A stretch of 64,000 nucleotides of DNA from Drosophila miranda (GCF_003369915.1 NC_046673.1:22807718-22871717), one strand, 5' to 3'; counted from the first letter of the stretch, positions 12,701 through 26,988 are shown. The notes: a model not told the origin generated them from the letters alone. Program-made: numbers and translations.

Positions 12701-12759
12701 TAGAGAGAGGGAGAGGGAGAGGGAGAGGGAGAGAGAGAGATAGAGAGACTAGGAGAGAC
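12701..12759 (+). repeat. GA-rich tract (GAGAGG/GAGA repeats)
   Basis: Almost uninterrupted GAGAGG and GAGA units about 530 bases downstream of the second SDR gene. On a Drosophila X chromosome such tracts bind GAGA factor or CLAMP and can be MSL recognition elements. The repeat is seen; the binding role is inference. Confidence 0.75.
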
Positions 12760-13350
12760 AGTTATATGCAAAGCATCGGAGATGCCAGAAATCCACTCAG
12801 AGAAATGCAATTCCACTGCCTGGAAGATATGTGAATATTCCGATTACTTGAATGAATGCATTCAAAGCAGCATATGAATGCCGCTCCAAGGTGTCGAAAA
12901 CGAATGAATGAATTGGGACTTAAGATCGAATGGACTCGAATGCTATTCTAATTTTCTTCATTGCTCTCTAAACATTGATTGATTTGCACTCAACTCGAGA
13001 TACTCAACTGTATCTAAAGTTCGTGTGACACCGAAATGTGACTCAAGTTCAGCGCTTATAGGGGATCTCTGTATATGAAGCATATAGTGAGAAAGATCGT
13101 CTTTTATAGTATTCAGATCTTGTGGCCGTTCTTGCAGTGCACTTTTCCGTTGCCTCACATTTTGCATTTCATTTTTGGGGTATTTTTCGGAGCACACATG
13201 GCGCATTCCTCCATCCCCCACCGTCGCCGCCTTTCGGGCAAGGACCGAAGTCAGACAACTTTTATGACTTGCCTGCAAGCAAGAAGCTTCACGAAGAGAG
13301 GCAGCAGTGGCAACAGTGGCATAAGCTGTTGCAGTAACGGTAATGGTGAT

Positions 13351-13375
13351 GCTTATGCTTATGCTTATGCTTATG
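13351..13375 (+). repeat. (GCTTAT)n microsatellite
   Basis: Four tandem copies of a six-base unit, giving short open frames of Ala-Tyr or Leu-Met character that are not genes. Confidence 0.8.
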
Positions 13376-14947
13376 GGGGCAGCAGCAGCAGCGGCAGAAC
13401 CAGCAGCATATCCAACATCCAGCGTTCGTTTCGCGTCACTCGCGTCACGCCAAGTTGTCAATGTTGCATATAAACACGGTGTTGTCAATGTTGCTGTCGT
13501 TGCAATATTGTTGAAAGGAATTCTGGAAGGAAGGAACTGGGGCAGCTCGTTTACTTGTCTGTTTCAGTGGCAGCTATGTCTTGCACCCTGCGCCGCCTCC
13601 TTGGGCTCCTCCGTACCTGCTCGTCGTCAGCAGTCTGCCACAAATAGAGCTAATAATGTCCCGGTTCCATGTTGGCCCTGTCCCTGTCCCTATCCCTGTC
13701 TCGTGTCTCTTTTACCGGTTGAGAGGGTCCTGACTCTCTGTCAACTGACGCTTGGTGCCTTCTTTCCATGGAGGACTGCTCTTGCATCTTTTTCCCCGCG
13801 CTTTCCACTTAAATCCGTCAGGCAGGTTGAGCATTGAGTCGACAACTGAAATATGGAAGCCGAGATCTATCCACAAGCTAATTAACGTCACAAAATGTTC
13901 ATACAAAACGTTCGATGCTGTGGGCTATCGATCAGTGCTTCGGTTATATGATTTTTTGCATCGATCAGTCCTTAGTGTCTGAAGCTCTCTAGCTCTCAAG
14001 CTCTTGCAAGGCTCGGCTCCGACAACCCTTGACTTTCGACGGATTACACTCGCACCTTTCAACTCGAGCTCAAAACCATCGAAATGCGGCTCCGTATCGG
14101 AGTCTGCTCTCTCTGGTGTGGCCGGCCACTTCCGTTCATGTTCCATTTCCGTTTCCCCATCGCCAGCATGTCGGCGCTTAAAGGGACTTCGGCAGCAGCT
14201 CCAGCTGCAGCCTCGCCTTCTGTTGGGCGCTGGGGCAACGGAAGAAATGTATTCTCCACTCGACACTTGAACTTTTCCTTTTCATGAGCGCCTCGTGCTT
14301 TTCTCCGCCTGGCCGAGTCCTGCCCGAGGCCAGTGGGTGGTGGTCGCAGTGGCGGTGGCGGTGTTACGGCACTTATTAGTGGCCAGTTTCTAATTTGTTT
14401 TTAAATATGTAACCCCAGGCGCAGCCATTTAAGTGAGCGGGAGAAAGGTGAAAGTTCTGCGGGCTAATTGGGCCTCGGTGGAATGCCAGCGGGAGGTAGT
14501 AAGAAGTTGCCCACTCGATTATTTGATTCATGTTTGCATAGTGCCCTCGACTAAGCGACTAAGCGGCAACACTGTAACTCAATCGTTAGTAATCTTCGGA
14601 ACAAATTCTCATCTACAGATTGAAATTTTCAGGGACCTCCCCCCAGGACGGATCCTCGACGGTTTGTTGGGCATTTCTGACAATTTTTTGGTACCTTTAT
14701 AGAAATTTGAGTCGGACGAACTGGCCACTGAATTCGTTGAATACCCAATTCCATAATTCATTGAATCAAATATGGATATATACGTGCACCTTCTGGGATA
14801 GCCGTAAGGGACATTTGATGTCCTTCTGCCTTGCCGGATATTCAATATATTCATTTATACCAGTGCCGAATCGGGCTTTAAATCACTGCCAAAACTTGCT
14901 GAGTGCAAAGCACCGCCGGGCAGATTCCATTTAAATTCAAATTGGTC

Positions 14948-14950
<3 letters not shown>

Positions 14951-14979
<29 letters not shown>
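14951..14979 (+). repeat. (AC)n microsatellite
   Basis: Uninterrupted AC dinucleotides over about 29 bases. Confidence 0.95.
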
Positions 14980-14981
<2 letters not shown>

Positions 14982-15515
14982 CCCCTGAGCCTGGCAAGGT
15001 CCTTGTTCTGTCACCTGCCTGGGGTTGGGTGTCCGAGATTTGATCAAATTTCGGCTGCATACTTCTGGGCGTCAGCTTGGAATTTGCATTAAAATTAGGC
15101 AAACGCGTCGCTAGGCGAGTCGAGTCGAGTCAAGTCGAGGCAACGTGAGACCCATTGTCCGATTACGCTAATCAGTGGATCTGTCCCTCCGGAGCCCCTC
15201 TGGCCGGCCATTTACTTGTTAATTTGCTGACATTTTTTGCGGGGGCGGGGAGGGGATTACCTCAAGGACAGGCAACGGCAACAGCAACAGCAACGGCCCT
15301 GAATCTTGATTGATTTGCCGCGACATTTTGGTTTGGATTCCCGCACATTTTTGGGTGCTAATTAACATAATGCTGACAGTTTTTAATAAGTTGCGGCCAG
15401 ACAGCCAGCCACGGAGCAGGTGCTCCAAATGCATTTGATTGCCCAATCCAGTAGTTGCCTTTTAATTAAAACTTCAATTCGAACCGAAGATGCAGACCCA
15501 GACCAAGCCCCAGCA

Positions 15516-15659
15516 CGCAGTCACAGTCCCAGTAGGAGTCCCAGTTGGAGTCCCAGTCGACGTCCCATTGGCAGTCTCCGAACCTCAACCCGAAACCCAC
15601 TTCGAGTCCCAGTCCCAGTCCCAGTCCCAGACCCATTCGCAGTCCCAGCTCCCAGTTCA
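15516..15659 (+). repeat. Degenerate CCCAGT hexamer array
   Basis: Many copies of CCCAGT and near variants (for example GAGTCCCAGT), purest at about 15605-15640. On the minus strand it reads as Gly/Leu and Trp/Asp repeats; these are not regarded as coding. Confidence 0.75.
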
Positions 15660-18600
15660 GCTGTGACTCAATCACGCGACTCACATCTCGCAGCGAAAAT
15701 CTAATTAAACAGCTTCGAGAAGGTCCCGAGTGCCCCGTGTGGGTGGATTGCGTTGCTCGGCATTTTGCATGGCACCGCCCCAGGGGTCCGTCCGCCGCCT
15801 CCCCCCACCAGCCGTGTCGGTGTCCGTGTCCTTGTTTGTGTGTGCCCTGGGAAGTGGAAGATGAAAGCTTTTGTGGCCAGCCGTCTGACACTCAACTCAT
15901 TTTGAGATAGCTACGATTTCCTGGCTCCCCAGCCAAAGGAACGACACCTCCGAATGGACTGGAGGGGGCCGACCTGGGCGCTTCCTCACCTGTTGAGTCC
16001 GCGCATGGCCTTGGCTGAGGAAACCACCTATTTGCCACTATTTCCTAGTCGAATCCGTTGGGGTTAGTCCTTTGTTGAAGCCAAATGGTAAGTGGCCCGA
16101 ATAGGGAAAGAAATGATAAGAATAGACTCCTTGGGGCCGTTGGCTAAGAAGAATGGTGGCAGAAAAGGTTTACGTAAATAATCCAAAATGTAGCCACAAA
16201 TGATCGCCCCTGCATGGATCTTCGTCCTTCACGAGAAGAGCATCGGTGGCCACTCTGTGGGACCTTCTTGTCTCTGTGTGTGTGCCTCCCCTCAACTTAT
16301 ATAATTTCCGTTATGCTCTCTCCTCTCTGGCTTTTCCGCTTCCGTTGACGTTGCCGCTGCCGCTGCCGCTGTCGCTGTCCTTGCCCCTGTCGCTGTTGCT
16401 GTCGCAGCTTTCTTTCCCAGGGCTTACCCGTGCTTCTGGGCGATGGCAACGTTAACTAATTATAAAGTTGAGAGCGGAAACATTTACAAAACATTTAGCG
16501 AAAAATGCACATTTCCCAAAAACGTGTGCGGACTCGGGAATAAGAGAGTTTGGCCAAACTTGCTAACGAAATCAAAAGGCCAATCCCAGTTCGGTCGACC
16601 CCCTCCTCCTGCGACACGTAGAATGGCCAAACGGGGCATACAAATGGCTCCGTCCGACAGACGACAGACGAAAGCCGAAAACCGACAACCGCCGACCCTC
16701 GACCGCAAAACGAGCCCGGCTCTGGCTCCGGCTCCGGGTCTGGGTCCGGCTCTGGCTCTCATTCTTCTTCCAGCTCGACATCACACATCTCTCACTCGGT
16801 CGGTCCATCTCTCTCTCTCTTATAAATGTGTGTGTGCGCTGTGTGGGACTCCAATAAAAACGAAATAGGAAGGCTTGCTGCATGGCCGCGGCACATGATA
16901 CCCTGCCAGATCCCTTGTTCCACTGGGTCCGTCACATCAGCAGGAGCCAGGGCTCAAGATCAGGGTGCAGACAGAGGAATGGCATCGAAATTGGAATAAA
17001 AACTCAAGAGAAAGGCCATAGGTTAAGCTCTCCATGGATAGATGGTCGATCTTTGCGCTTCCAACGTCTGGAAGAAGTCATTATGACTTCGGAAAGGGCA
17101 TGAAAAGACGCAGCAGGAGCGGCAGCAGCAGCAGCAGCAGCGGCAGATAATAAATGTCAAGCCTGTGTGAGACGTGGCCATTGTGGCTTATGGGCTTGGA
17201 ACTTTTTAAACTTCGTGCATTCCTGAATACGTAATCGTAATCTCTGCATATGCGTGCAACGCACTCGCCCCATCCCCTTATCCCCCTATCCCCCTATCAC
17301 CCTATTCTCTCCCCCGCCCCGAAACTCTATCACTCTGCGGCTGCGGCTGCAGGAGGAAGTGGCTTGGCGCGATGACGCGGTGCCGGCTACCATTTTATCG
17401 CCGTTACGAACCCCTCTCTGTTGCAGGCCGATAAAAGCAAAACAAAAAACAAGAACCAGAATTATATAATTTCCCACAAACGCTGCAAAATCCCCAGGGG
17501 CATAAAAAAAGACAAGGGCTTTTTGATGCACTTTTTTATTATATAATCAATCAACGGGGAAGAGCAGGCGCTACGAAACACTGTCATACTCGCAGAGCCC
17601 TAGGTAGTTTTTCATGGGTGCCTCATTTGAATGGTCGCTCTTCAGATCAGACCTTATGTACGACGGTTCACAGAAGTTGGTTCTTCAACCAAAGCAAGAT
17701 CCTCTTGGCTTCCATCAGATTCTATTGCTCTGCGGCAGACGTAGAGGCGACTCCAGAAATGACGGCGCACACGATAATGGGGCCATCGAATCTATCGACT
17801 AGAACCATTTTGTAAGACCGAACTCAATCGGGAACTATATAATCTACATGTAAGGTATGTATATGACCAACTCTGAAACCTCTCCATGGGAATCTCTATT
17901 AGAATTGGCACCCACCTGGAAGATGGCCTTCTTTCAGCAAGTATAAATCTAAAGCTCTTCTCTACAAAAAAGTATTATTATTTTTGATAGAAAGTCTATT
18001 ATTCTTTTGGCAAAAAAAGTATAAGAGCAGAAAAAATCGTAGCTTTAGGTTTTTGCATCTTTAAAAGACTTTTATTTATTTCAGCAGTGTGGCATGCAAC
18101 AAACAAACAGTCTGGAGTCTGTGGCTGCTGCAAAACGTAAGCTGATTTGGTTTTTGCTCTGAGTGCCTAGTGCTGCAAGTGTTGCAAATGCAAGAACGCT
18201 TTCGAGGCCCAGTTCACTGAAGCATCGATACCGTATTTCCACGGGAGTAATGAACCCTTACGAATTGGTTATGCTAAAACAAGCTCATTGGCGGGACTCC
18301 CGGGTGGCACAGCCTCGCTGTGTGCTCAGTAGGGGGGACAGATGTCCCTCGAGGCTGCCAGAGGCAGTCATGAATGCAACAGTCGGAAGTACTCGGAAGT
18401 ACAACAGCAAATAAAAACAAAGCAGCAAGCAGAGAATATTATGGTGACCAGCATTTTGAACCCATTAAATCTGTCAGGTGGAGACCCACACCCCACACCC
18501 CACACAGCACTCCCTCAGTGCTGGACGGGGGCTCACTGTCACGCGGATCATCATGAGCTGACCATTTGGGCATACATACATACTCGTGCATACATAGGTG

Positions 18601-21045
18601 CTTGGGTGTGGGTCCAGAGGGAGTCGTTATTAAGCGACTATAAAATACTCCCCTCCCCGCCTGAGGAGCATGGGGCATTGGGGATGGGGATGGGGATGGG
18701 GATTGGAAAAGTGCTGCTCAATCGGGCGGGACTTGTCGGACATCGGGCTCTGCTCAGTGTCTTTCACAGAGTGGAGTCCCTTAACAAAGGCAGTGCTGAG
18801 ACTGGGACTGCTTCCCCCACGTAAAGTTTGAAACTTTGGATCACAAAAGTCTTTGGCAAAAGTAAGGTCAGAGTTCTTTAGTCTCTAAAATTTCAAAATG
18901 TATTCTCTTAGCTCTTTCCACATTTATTTGTGATACATTCACACATTCTTCAGTTTACAATGTAGATTGCCATTATTTCTATTCGTTTTGGAATGTAAGC
19001 ATCTCTGCGGCTTTGTGGAGTGACTCTTTCGCTGGCATTCACTGTATCCTGTATAACGGTCGCATCTCTGGCCAGGGGTCTGTTCAATTGAACCGAAGCG
19101 AAAGCGCTCCGAAAGCGCTGACAATTCAGAGACATTACATTCTTTGCTATGTACATGTTATGCAATAAATACTCCCGTTTTATAATAATCTAATGGCAAT
19201 TGTGGGCGACAGCTTTTGTTCTCGGTCTCGTTTGCAGTCTCCATTTCTCCATTTCTCCATTTCCCCAGTCGCCCGTCGAACTCCACTCGAACGTAAATGG
19301 CACGGAAAGAGCCAGGAATGGCATAGAATGGTATGCGATGCGATGCGATCCGGTGGGACGAGTATGGAGCTTGTGGGTACGAGTTTGTGGAGTCGGACAG
19401 TGGCTGGTGGACTGGTGGACTGGCTCCTACTCTGGCGGACATCAAAGGCAGGAGCATCGCACTGCGAGACTAATAAAAATGGCAACGAAATTATGCAATT
19501 AGTGGCGTAATATGAAGCACTTTACGGGCATTGTGGGCGTTCTCGTTCATAAACGTCCCTCACTCTGTCCCGCCGCCTCTGCCCCTATCCCTGTCTCTCT
19601 CCCTGTCCCTGATACTGTTGTGGAGGGAGACAAAAAGTTGTGTCCCCTATCCCCTATCTCCTGCCCACTGGCCATGTCGCTGTGAATGACCCACGAACAA
19701 CAGCATTGGATTCCTTGGGTTGATGTCGACAATAATGGACAATGGAGTGGTCACCGGCCGAAGATGTTTGGCCACAGATTCATGGATTATCTGCTGCTGC
19801 TGGCGCTGGCGCTGGTGTTGGTGAAAACTTCATTGGCCATAATGTTCGCTTGAGTTGTAAATGACTCTCAAATCGAAATGCTCATTATCCAAACAATCAA
19901 CATAATTGTGGCCGTGATTCAGGACAGTTTTATGCTTGCGAGCTGTAATAAAAGTGGAAATTACTTCCCACTTTTAACTGAATTCCGTTCTGATAGCCAG
20001 TTCTGCTAATTGCTTTTCTCAAGTTAATTTTCAAAGATTTTTCGGGGGTATTCGTAATTGTTTTTAATTGTTTGCCTTCGCAAAATCATACTCGAAGCTG
20101 AAGGAGAAACCGAAAGATTCGAAACAAGATGAATAATGCTTTAGCTTTTCGATTTTTATAGCCCTACGGAGTCTGAAGACTTGATCAAGCCGTGCTCTTC
20201 TAACACCTCTCCTATATAAGCACGTTAGTTAATGGTTGCATTCTGGGCTGGGATTTGGGATTTGTGTGGGATTTGGCATGTTTTATAAATGTATACTGGT
20301 TGCGCCCCTCGCACCGTAAGGACTTGTGGAGTAGCTTCGATATTTGGTGTATGATTTCAGATGACATCCAATTTCCACGCCTCCCTAGGGAAGGGGACCA
20401 TAGAGGAGGAGGCACTCCTTGGATTAGATTTCATCGCATATCCATCTGCAAATATGACATTGGATCGTTCCTATGGCAGTTACTTATGAGACACGGGATG
20501 CACCATTAAGAAAGATTTCTGCACGCAAAGGTCATGGCCGTAACGATTCGGGGGATGATGATGCCCTCGCTGGAAGGGTATAAAGCGAGGGTATATAAAG
20601 CCATCGAGCCAAGAAAGTTCTACAACAGTAAAAGGAGCAGGATGCACTCGCAATTTATGGTGCATGCTCCTGGTTTTGGTCGTCTGGCAGCCATGTTTCA
20701 TATTCTCCATATGTGTGAGTGGGTATTTTAGTGGCAGTGTGCGAGTGTGTGCGAGTGGGTGCGTGTGTCTTGGCTGCTGGGCGTTTGAGTGTGTCGAGAG
20801 TTGCCTTTTTATATTCAGGTAGCGCGTAACCTTGGCGTCGCTTTCTTTCCTTTTATTTTTGCTAATGCTGCTGCTGCTGCTGCTGCTCCTCCTCTGGTGC
20901 TTAAGGGTTTGCTTTGCATGTGATGCAAGGGGCAGACTGGGAATGGGGGGCACACCCACGCCACGCCACACCACACCACAGCCAGAAGCCGCAGCCGCAT
21001 CCGCAGCCCAGCCACTGCCGTAGCCGCAGCCGCAGCATGGTGCGC

Positions 21046-21070
21046 GGGGGGGGGGGGGGGGGGGAGGGGG
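21046..21070 (+). repeat. Poly-G run
   Basis: Nineteen consecutive G residues (21046-21064), one A, then five more G. It could form a quadruplex. A run this long may also be a sequencing or assembly weak point. Confidence 0.85.
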
Positions 21071-23179
21071 CCAGAGCAGGTGCTGTACTCGTATGTGTGC
21101 TTGTGGCGTGTAAATACTTGTGAGTCGCAGGCCAGATAAGTGCACTGCCAGAAATGTGCACAGCATTCACCATTCCATTGGCAGAGGCCAAGGCGGCCAA
21201 GGCGGCCAAGCAATAGCCATTTCTCTCAGACTTCTCTCAGTGTACAATTAATTCGCTGTTGGCGAAAAAATGTCATAACATGAAGAGTGATATTCCACGC
21301 TCCAATTACGAGCAGTCGTGCCACTGCCAGTGCCAGTGCCAGTGCCTGTGCCCGAGCCCGAGCCAAAGGAAAAATGTGCAAGCGACTGCACGGAGCAGAA
21401 AGCGGCAGGCGGCAAAGTCCCCAACCTGCCACTTCCACTGCCACTGCGACGTGCTCTCCTCCTCTGCGCCAACATTTGCGCTTATGCAACCAATGTCATC
21501 GTTATTTTTAACTTAATTTACATGCTTAACTAAAGTTGTCAGAAAATTATGTTGACGCATGCAGCTTTCAATTATGTTGCACACTCGAGAGGCCGCCACG
21601 GCCACGTCCCAGTCGCCACAGTGCCGCCCAAGTCGGCTCCTCTCTCTGTCTCTGTCCCTGTCCCCGTCCCGGTTGCTCGCTTTATGGTTACATCTGTCTG
21701 TACCGCTGTCTCCCCCTTTTCGGCACCGCACCGCACCGCGCTTCATTCCGGGGCAACATGGCGTATGAATTTTGGTTTGACATGTGCACATCATACTCGT
21801 ATTATCATAATTGCGGCGGGAGTACGTGAATAAACCAAATGAATGACGGCCGCTGCATGAATGAATGCGTACGTACAACTGCGAGCGGTGTGATTTTCAT
21901 ACCCTTACAAAGGGTCCTTCCACTACTCGAAGGGCTTGAATATCGACACACATTGGAGCTGCCACACCTATCCTCAGAGCTCATCAACTTTGTACTTACG
22001 GAGCATGGCTTTTCCGGACTATAGGACCTTCCATTGGAAACCAGCCTTCCTTTTGTCTGTTTTGTTTTAAATGAATTCAAGCAGCAACTTAGTAATGGTT
22101 TTTTCATGATATTTGAAGAATTTAATAAATTTAATTTCAAATCGCTTAAAAGCTTTTTATTTTCTCATTCAAATGTCAAACGCCTGAACTTCCCATTGCG
22201 GGAAAAAAAGACTTAAAAACTTTGATTTGTATTATGCCAAAAAACATATGTTGAAGAGCTGTGCACAATCTTATTAATATTGATATTAATTGATATTGAA
22301 TTTACTGATAGAATAGGATTACACACATAGCCTCCTTTTTTCCAGTGATTTTTCCTCTTTTTTGTGGGTTTCAAGTGCCCACGAGAGGGGCATTCGCTGC
22401 ATTTAATTGTGGAGTGCAGCAGTAAACAAAACCATACGAGTATAAACTCTATGATTTGTAAATTTAATTCGATTCGCCGAAATTCGCTTCCAAAATAAAA
22501 AACGGTTCTGTGTGAAATTGGTAAGAATAAATGAAGGATACAAATGGAGTATAAACAAGTAAGTACTACGAGATGCAAATCGGATGGAAATCACTGGAAA
22601 TCATGTAGAATTTTGTGTGCAGTCACATATGTACATATGTATATTATTTGAAAATGCATAGTGCCTGTGGGATGCGTATTCAATTAAATGCTGCGAACTG
22701 TACTTTAATTAATTGTTCAACTGTTGGGTTATTTGCCAAACATTCATACAATTCGAGCGATTGTTTATTGGAGGTTTTTATAAATTCATGAGCCCGAATA
22801 TGTATATTTTATAGATGGTTATGGTTTTCAATTGGAGCAAATATATTGTACTTGCAAAGAAAGGAACATTTCGACTTTCATTCCTATCATTCGATGGACA
22901 GAACCGATGTATAGTTATCTTTACTGTGTACTTTAGAGTGCTTGTCGGATCCTAGTATTATTCTCAGTGTAATCTAAGCAGTGTTCTCTTTATTCGCGTC
23001 CACTACCTGTCCTATTGCTGTGCCTGATTGTCCAGTGCTGTGCAGGTGCGAGTGAGAGAGCGCGTAGGCAGAGAGACGAACCGCCCTGAGACGATTAAAA
23101 GGGAAGAGACGAAGAGAGCGCGAGTTGATCGTGTTCCTCTGCGATAAAGATTGTGGATTAGAAAGAGAAAGAGACAGAC

Positions 23180-23231
23180 ATGGTAATCGCGGGACGGCTT
23201 TTCAATGCTAAGAGTGCAGCTCCGTTTGAGA
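23180..23231 (+). CDS. Candidate first coding exon of an unidentified gene
   Basis: An ATG at 23180 starts 17 codons (MVIAGRLFNAKSAAPFE) that run into a good splice donor, GA|GTGAGT, at 23232. The preceding 150 bases are GA/GC-rich and leader-like (GAGAGAGCGCG) and there is an initiator-like TCAGTG near 22966. The peptide is basic and hydrophobic, as some organelle-targeting or membrane-protein starts are. No following exon was found in the window, and the family is not recognised. It may equally be chance. Confidence 0.2.
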
Positions 23232-24455
23232 GTGAGTAATCCGAATTCTAATAGAAACCCCGAGCAAAAAAAAAACCGTCGGTGTAAAACATTTGGCGTA
23301 ACATGGAGTGTTGATAAATGATTGGCCATTCAGCCTCTGAAAATACTTTCCATTTCATTTGCACTCGACACAGATTCATCTTAATGTTCGAGTCCTTTTT
23401 TGCACTCACTTTCGCTTCATTTATTTATTCCTTGTTTTTTTTCTGTATCTGTGTCCGTCTGGCGGGGTGTTTCCCTCTGGATGTGTGCCCTTTGAAGGCA
23501 GCGGGACAATTAAATTTAATAGCAACGCAATTAACTCTTAATTTCTATTTTTTGCCATCGCTCTCTCGCACGAGTGTTGGTCTCGCCTCCTTGCAACCTG
23601 CTGACCCCATTGTCGTGGTTCACGCTCTCTGTGGACGTGTGTCGTGCCACTAAGCGGCAAATATTTTAGTTCTCCAGCGGCACAAAAAACACACAAAAAC
23701 AAACAAAAAACCCCCCATTCGTAGGGAGTATAACAGCGACAGAGGTCATTTTATTAATTAACCAAGAGGCAAACTTGCGTTTGTTCTGTCTCGGACCCAA
23801 GTCCCGGCTCCCGGGTCTCGAGTCCCAGGTCCCAGAGCTCGGACCTCAGACCCCTCTCCAGGCTGCCCAGTGCTCCCCAGGCGCCTCTGAAAGGTTGACT
23901 AAAATGTGCGGCAAATTGCGTGAATTATTTCATCTACTCGGTAGCTTGTGGGTGGCTGTGTGTATGGGAGCGGGCGAAGGCGTTGGGCAAACAGGTCTCT
24001 CTGTCAAATTGAACCGAAATGCTCGGGTCATGCACTGAGGAAATAGTCGTTCAAAAAAACGGAACTTCTCCTCCTATGAGCAGCGACAAAGCGCATCTCT
24101 CTCTGCAATAGCCCCCTCTGTAGAAGGAGTTCAGAACGTTCTACTAGTAGGCAGATCAATTGGTCCAGAAAGTGCCATATATCCCCGCCAGTACTTTGAA
24201 GAAGGGACATCCATAAGTTCTTAAGGATGATGTCTCTATAAAAGGATAGCAGTGCCAAGAAAAGTAGGGATACCCATTTTCAAGGATATGTTTTTCTCTC
24301 AGTGTGGGTCTCTGCTTCTGGCGGTGGGGTGACCCACGACCCTTTGAATTACTTCATTAAATTTGCATATTAGGTGCGGATTTGGTTACATTTACCGCAC
24401 TTTTTTTTTCAGCTCTGCTGGCCCGCTGCGGCCGTTGCTTCTCTTTTTACCCCAA

Positions 24456-24458
<3 letters not shown>

Positions 24459-24487
<29 letters not shown>
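24459..24487 (+). repeat. (AC)n microsatellite
   Basis: AC dinucleotide tract ending in ACATAC variants. Confidence 0.9.
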
Positions 24488-24491
<4 letters not shown>

Positions 24492-26988
24492 TACACATTT
24501 GCACAGGTTCCCATTTTTTACCAACTTGACTTTTTCCAGCTTAACCGATAACTGTTGCCTTTGGCCAGTACCGAAACGGGGTATGGGGAATGGGGAACGG
24601 GGAACGGGGAACGGGAGGGCAAAAAACGCAGGGCGTTGGGATGGGATTGAATGAGAATAATGGGAATCAGCTTAATGGGCAGACTGCGTCGATGCCCCCG
24701 GCTTGCTAATGGACAGCATAAAGTGTTCGGTATGGAGTATGCGGTAGGGGAGGGGCAGGGGCAGGGCAGAGTCGTGGAAAGGAAGTAGAGCTATGGTACT
24801 TTATGGCCGCTTTACATAAAGTGGCAAAGCTGACATATATACTTCCCACAAATGAACTAATTTCTACACCAAATTGCATGGAAATTACATGGATACATTT
24901 GCTTTCGTATGTATGCTCTTACAGCTGTCTGGAAGACAACCTTCAATGGCTGATTGAGATGCTTATGTAAGAAGACATTATAGTTGATGGATCATTGCGT
25001 AAGATCTGTAGAATGGTGTAGTACCTTTCACAGTTTCAAATCTTTCAAGAGCACCCATGAGGCCATCGATTTGTGGTTGTGTTGTATCGTCGCGCAGTGG
25101 GAGATCAGCGGAAAAGAGGTGACAAAAGTCAAGGAATTTTATTAGGGCTTTGGAATTCAAATATTTAAAATATCTAATTTTCAAAATAATCTGATTTTTA
25201 TCCTAGGAGGTATGAGCACTCAAAGTTTAAAACTGTTTTTCTGTGTGCAAAAATATATTCAACTTTTATTCGAATGCTACATCTTTCAGGTACAAAAAAA
25301 CGTTAACTATGTAACGTATGATTCTGGTTTTGGTTTATTTTTTAGGTGTTTTCATTTCACTCAATACTCAAGAAAAAAGCGTATTTTCCAAACCTACTAA
25401 TTTTTGGGCAGTTTTTCAATTTTGACTTGACTTTACAAAAATATACCCCTTAATTTTTCCCTAAATTTTTGTTTCCCGGTCATGTGTTTTCTGAGTATTT
25501 CTTTTCCTCAGTTTTAAAGCGCATGCTGCGATTTGGAGCCGTTTGGCTTCTAGATCTATTTAACTGCCGCAACCTTGCAGATGGACGTCCTTACATGAAG
25601 GTCCGTAAGATTGAGGCATTCTTAGGCATACGAATGAGCTCCATCAATTATTCATGATCACAGTGTGGTAATGAGGTGCAGCAAAGCAGCAATCGACGGT
25701 TTGGCTGTTTGAAAGCGAGCCAAATGGCACAAAAGTGTTTGCAAAGAGCCATTTCGAATCAACTGGTCGCCTGGTCAACTTTTTACAAGAAATTAGTTAA
25801 CCACCAACCATATCGAATCAAGGGGTCATCTGCTTTGTAGACATTTCCCCACATTTAAAGGTCTACGTTTTTCGACGCCGAAAGAGGCTGATGAGGTCTC
25901 GTACTTCCTTCTGAGGAAAATTAATGCTCATCTTCTTGGAAAATGTTTCTAAAAGCACCAAGGTTCGGTTTTTTCATAGTGAGGCCAGAAAACAGCTGCC
26001 TACATATGCTAGATGGATTTGTGGCAATTACAATGCTAAATGCTGGAAACATTGTGGCTGATTATCCCCCTGGCAATCGGCAGATCAGCGAGCACTCAAC
26101 ACCACCCCAACCCCAACGCCAACGCCAATCCCAACGCCAATTGCAATTCCAATTCCAGCCCCAACCACAGTCCCCGTCCCTTGGTTACACCTCCGACACC
26201 TACATAACCTCTGATCCTGCACTAATCCTTCGCTCTCGTTCTCACTCTCGTTCTCGTTGCCGTTCTCCTCTCATCACGCATTTTGCTCCTTCTATGCGGC
26301 TTTCAGGCACCTGTTAAGTTCTTGAGGCAGTCCCCAGACCCCATCCTGTATGCAGTGCCCCTGCCAACGTCATTATCATCCCCATAATCATCTCATGGCA
26401 GAGCCCAGGGTGGAAGTGGGAGTGGGAGGGTTCTGGCTGGGTCCTGGCTGGGTCCTGGGCGCAGAGCCTCAGCCTAGACAGCGAAAAATTCAGCGACGTT
26501 GCCAGATGCTATAAATTAGAAAGTGTCAGGTTCGTTACGTAAATTACCTGGCCGTAAAACGAGGGGGGGAGACTTGAGGCTATGTGGATGTGGGCAAGAC
26601 TGGGGGTGTGGGTGTGGGTGCGGGTGTGGCATACAAGCAACAACGGCAGCAACGACAAGGACAACGAATTAATGTCTTTTTATTTGCGCTTGGCTCGCCG
26701 AAAGGGCAAAAAGATTTGTCAAGGATATTTACGGCAGCCGGCAGCGGCGGCGGCGGCGGCGTCGGGATGGGCGTGGCCCGGCGTCTAGGGCGCTTTGCAT
26801 GCCCTGCCCCAAAGGAAAACAGCAACAGAGGAATAGAAACAGGCAGCAGAGCCACCAGAGGCAGTAGAGGCCGAGGGCCAACGGGAGAGTGAAAAGGAAA
26901 AAAATAAATAAAGATGCTGACCCAGAAATAAAAATGAGATTAAGTGTGATTAACACGCTGCCGAGCTTAGACGTCGTCTTCCATACTG

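Noticed and set aside
20480..21166. 228-codon minus-strand frame
   Set aside because: Built from CA, GCT/CAG and G-run repeats (poly-Pro, poly-Ser); no domain, poor codon use.
21897..21990. Second DINE-like stem (ACCCTTACAAAGGGT)
   Set aside because: Only the short stem is seen, without the downstream block; too little to call an element.
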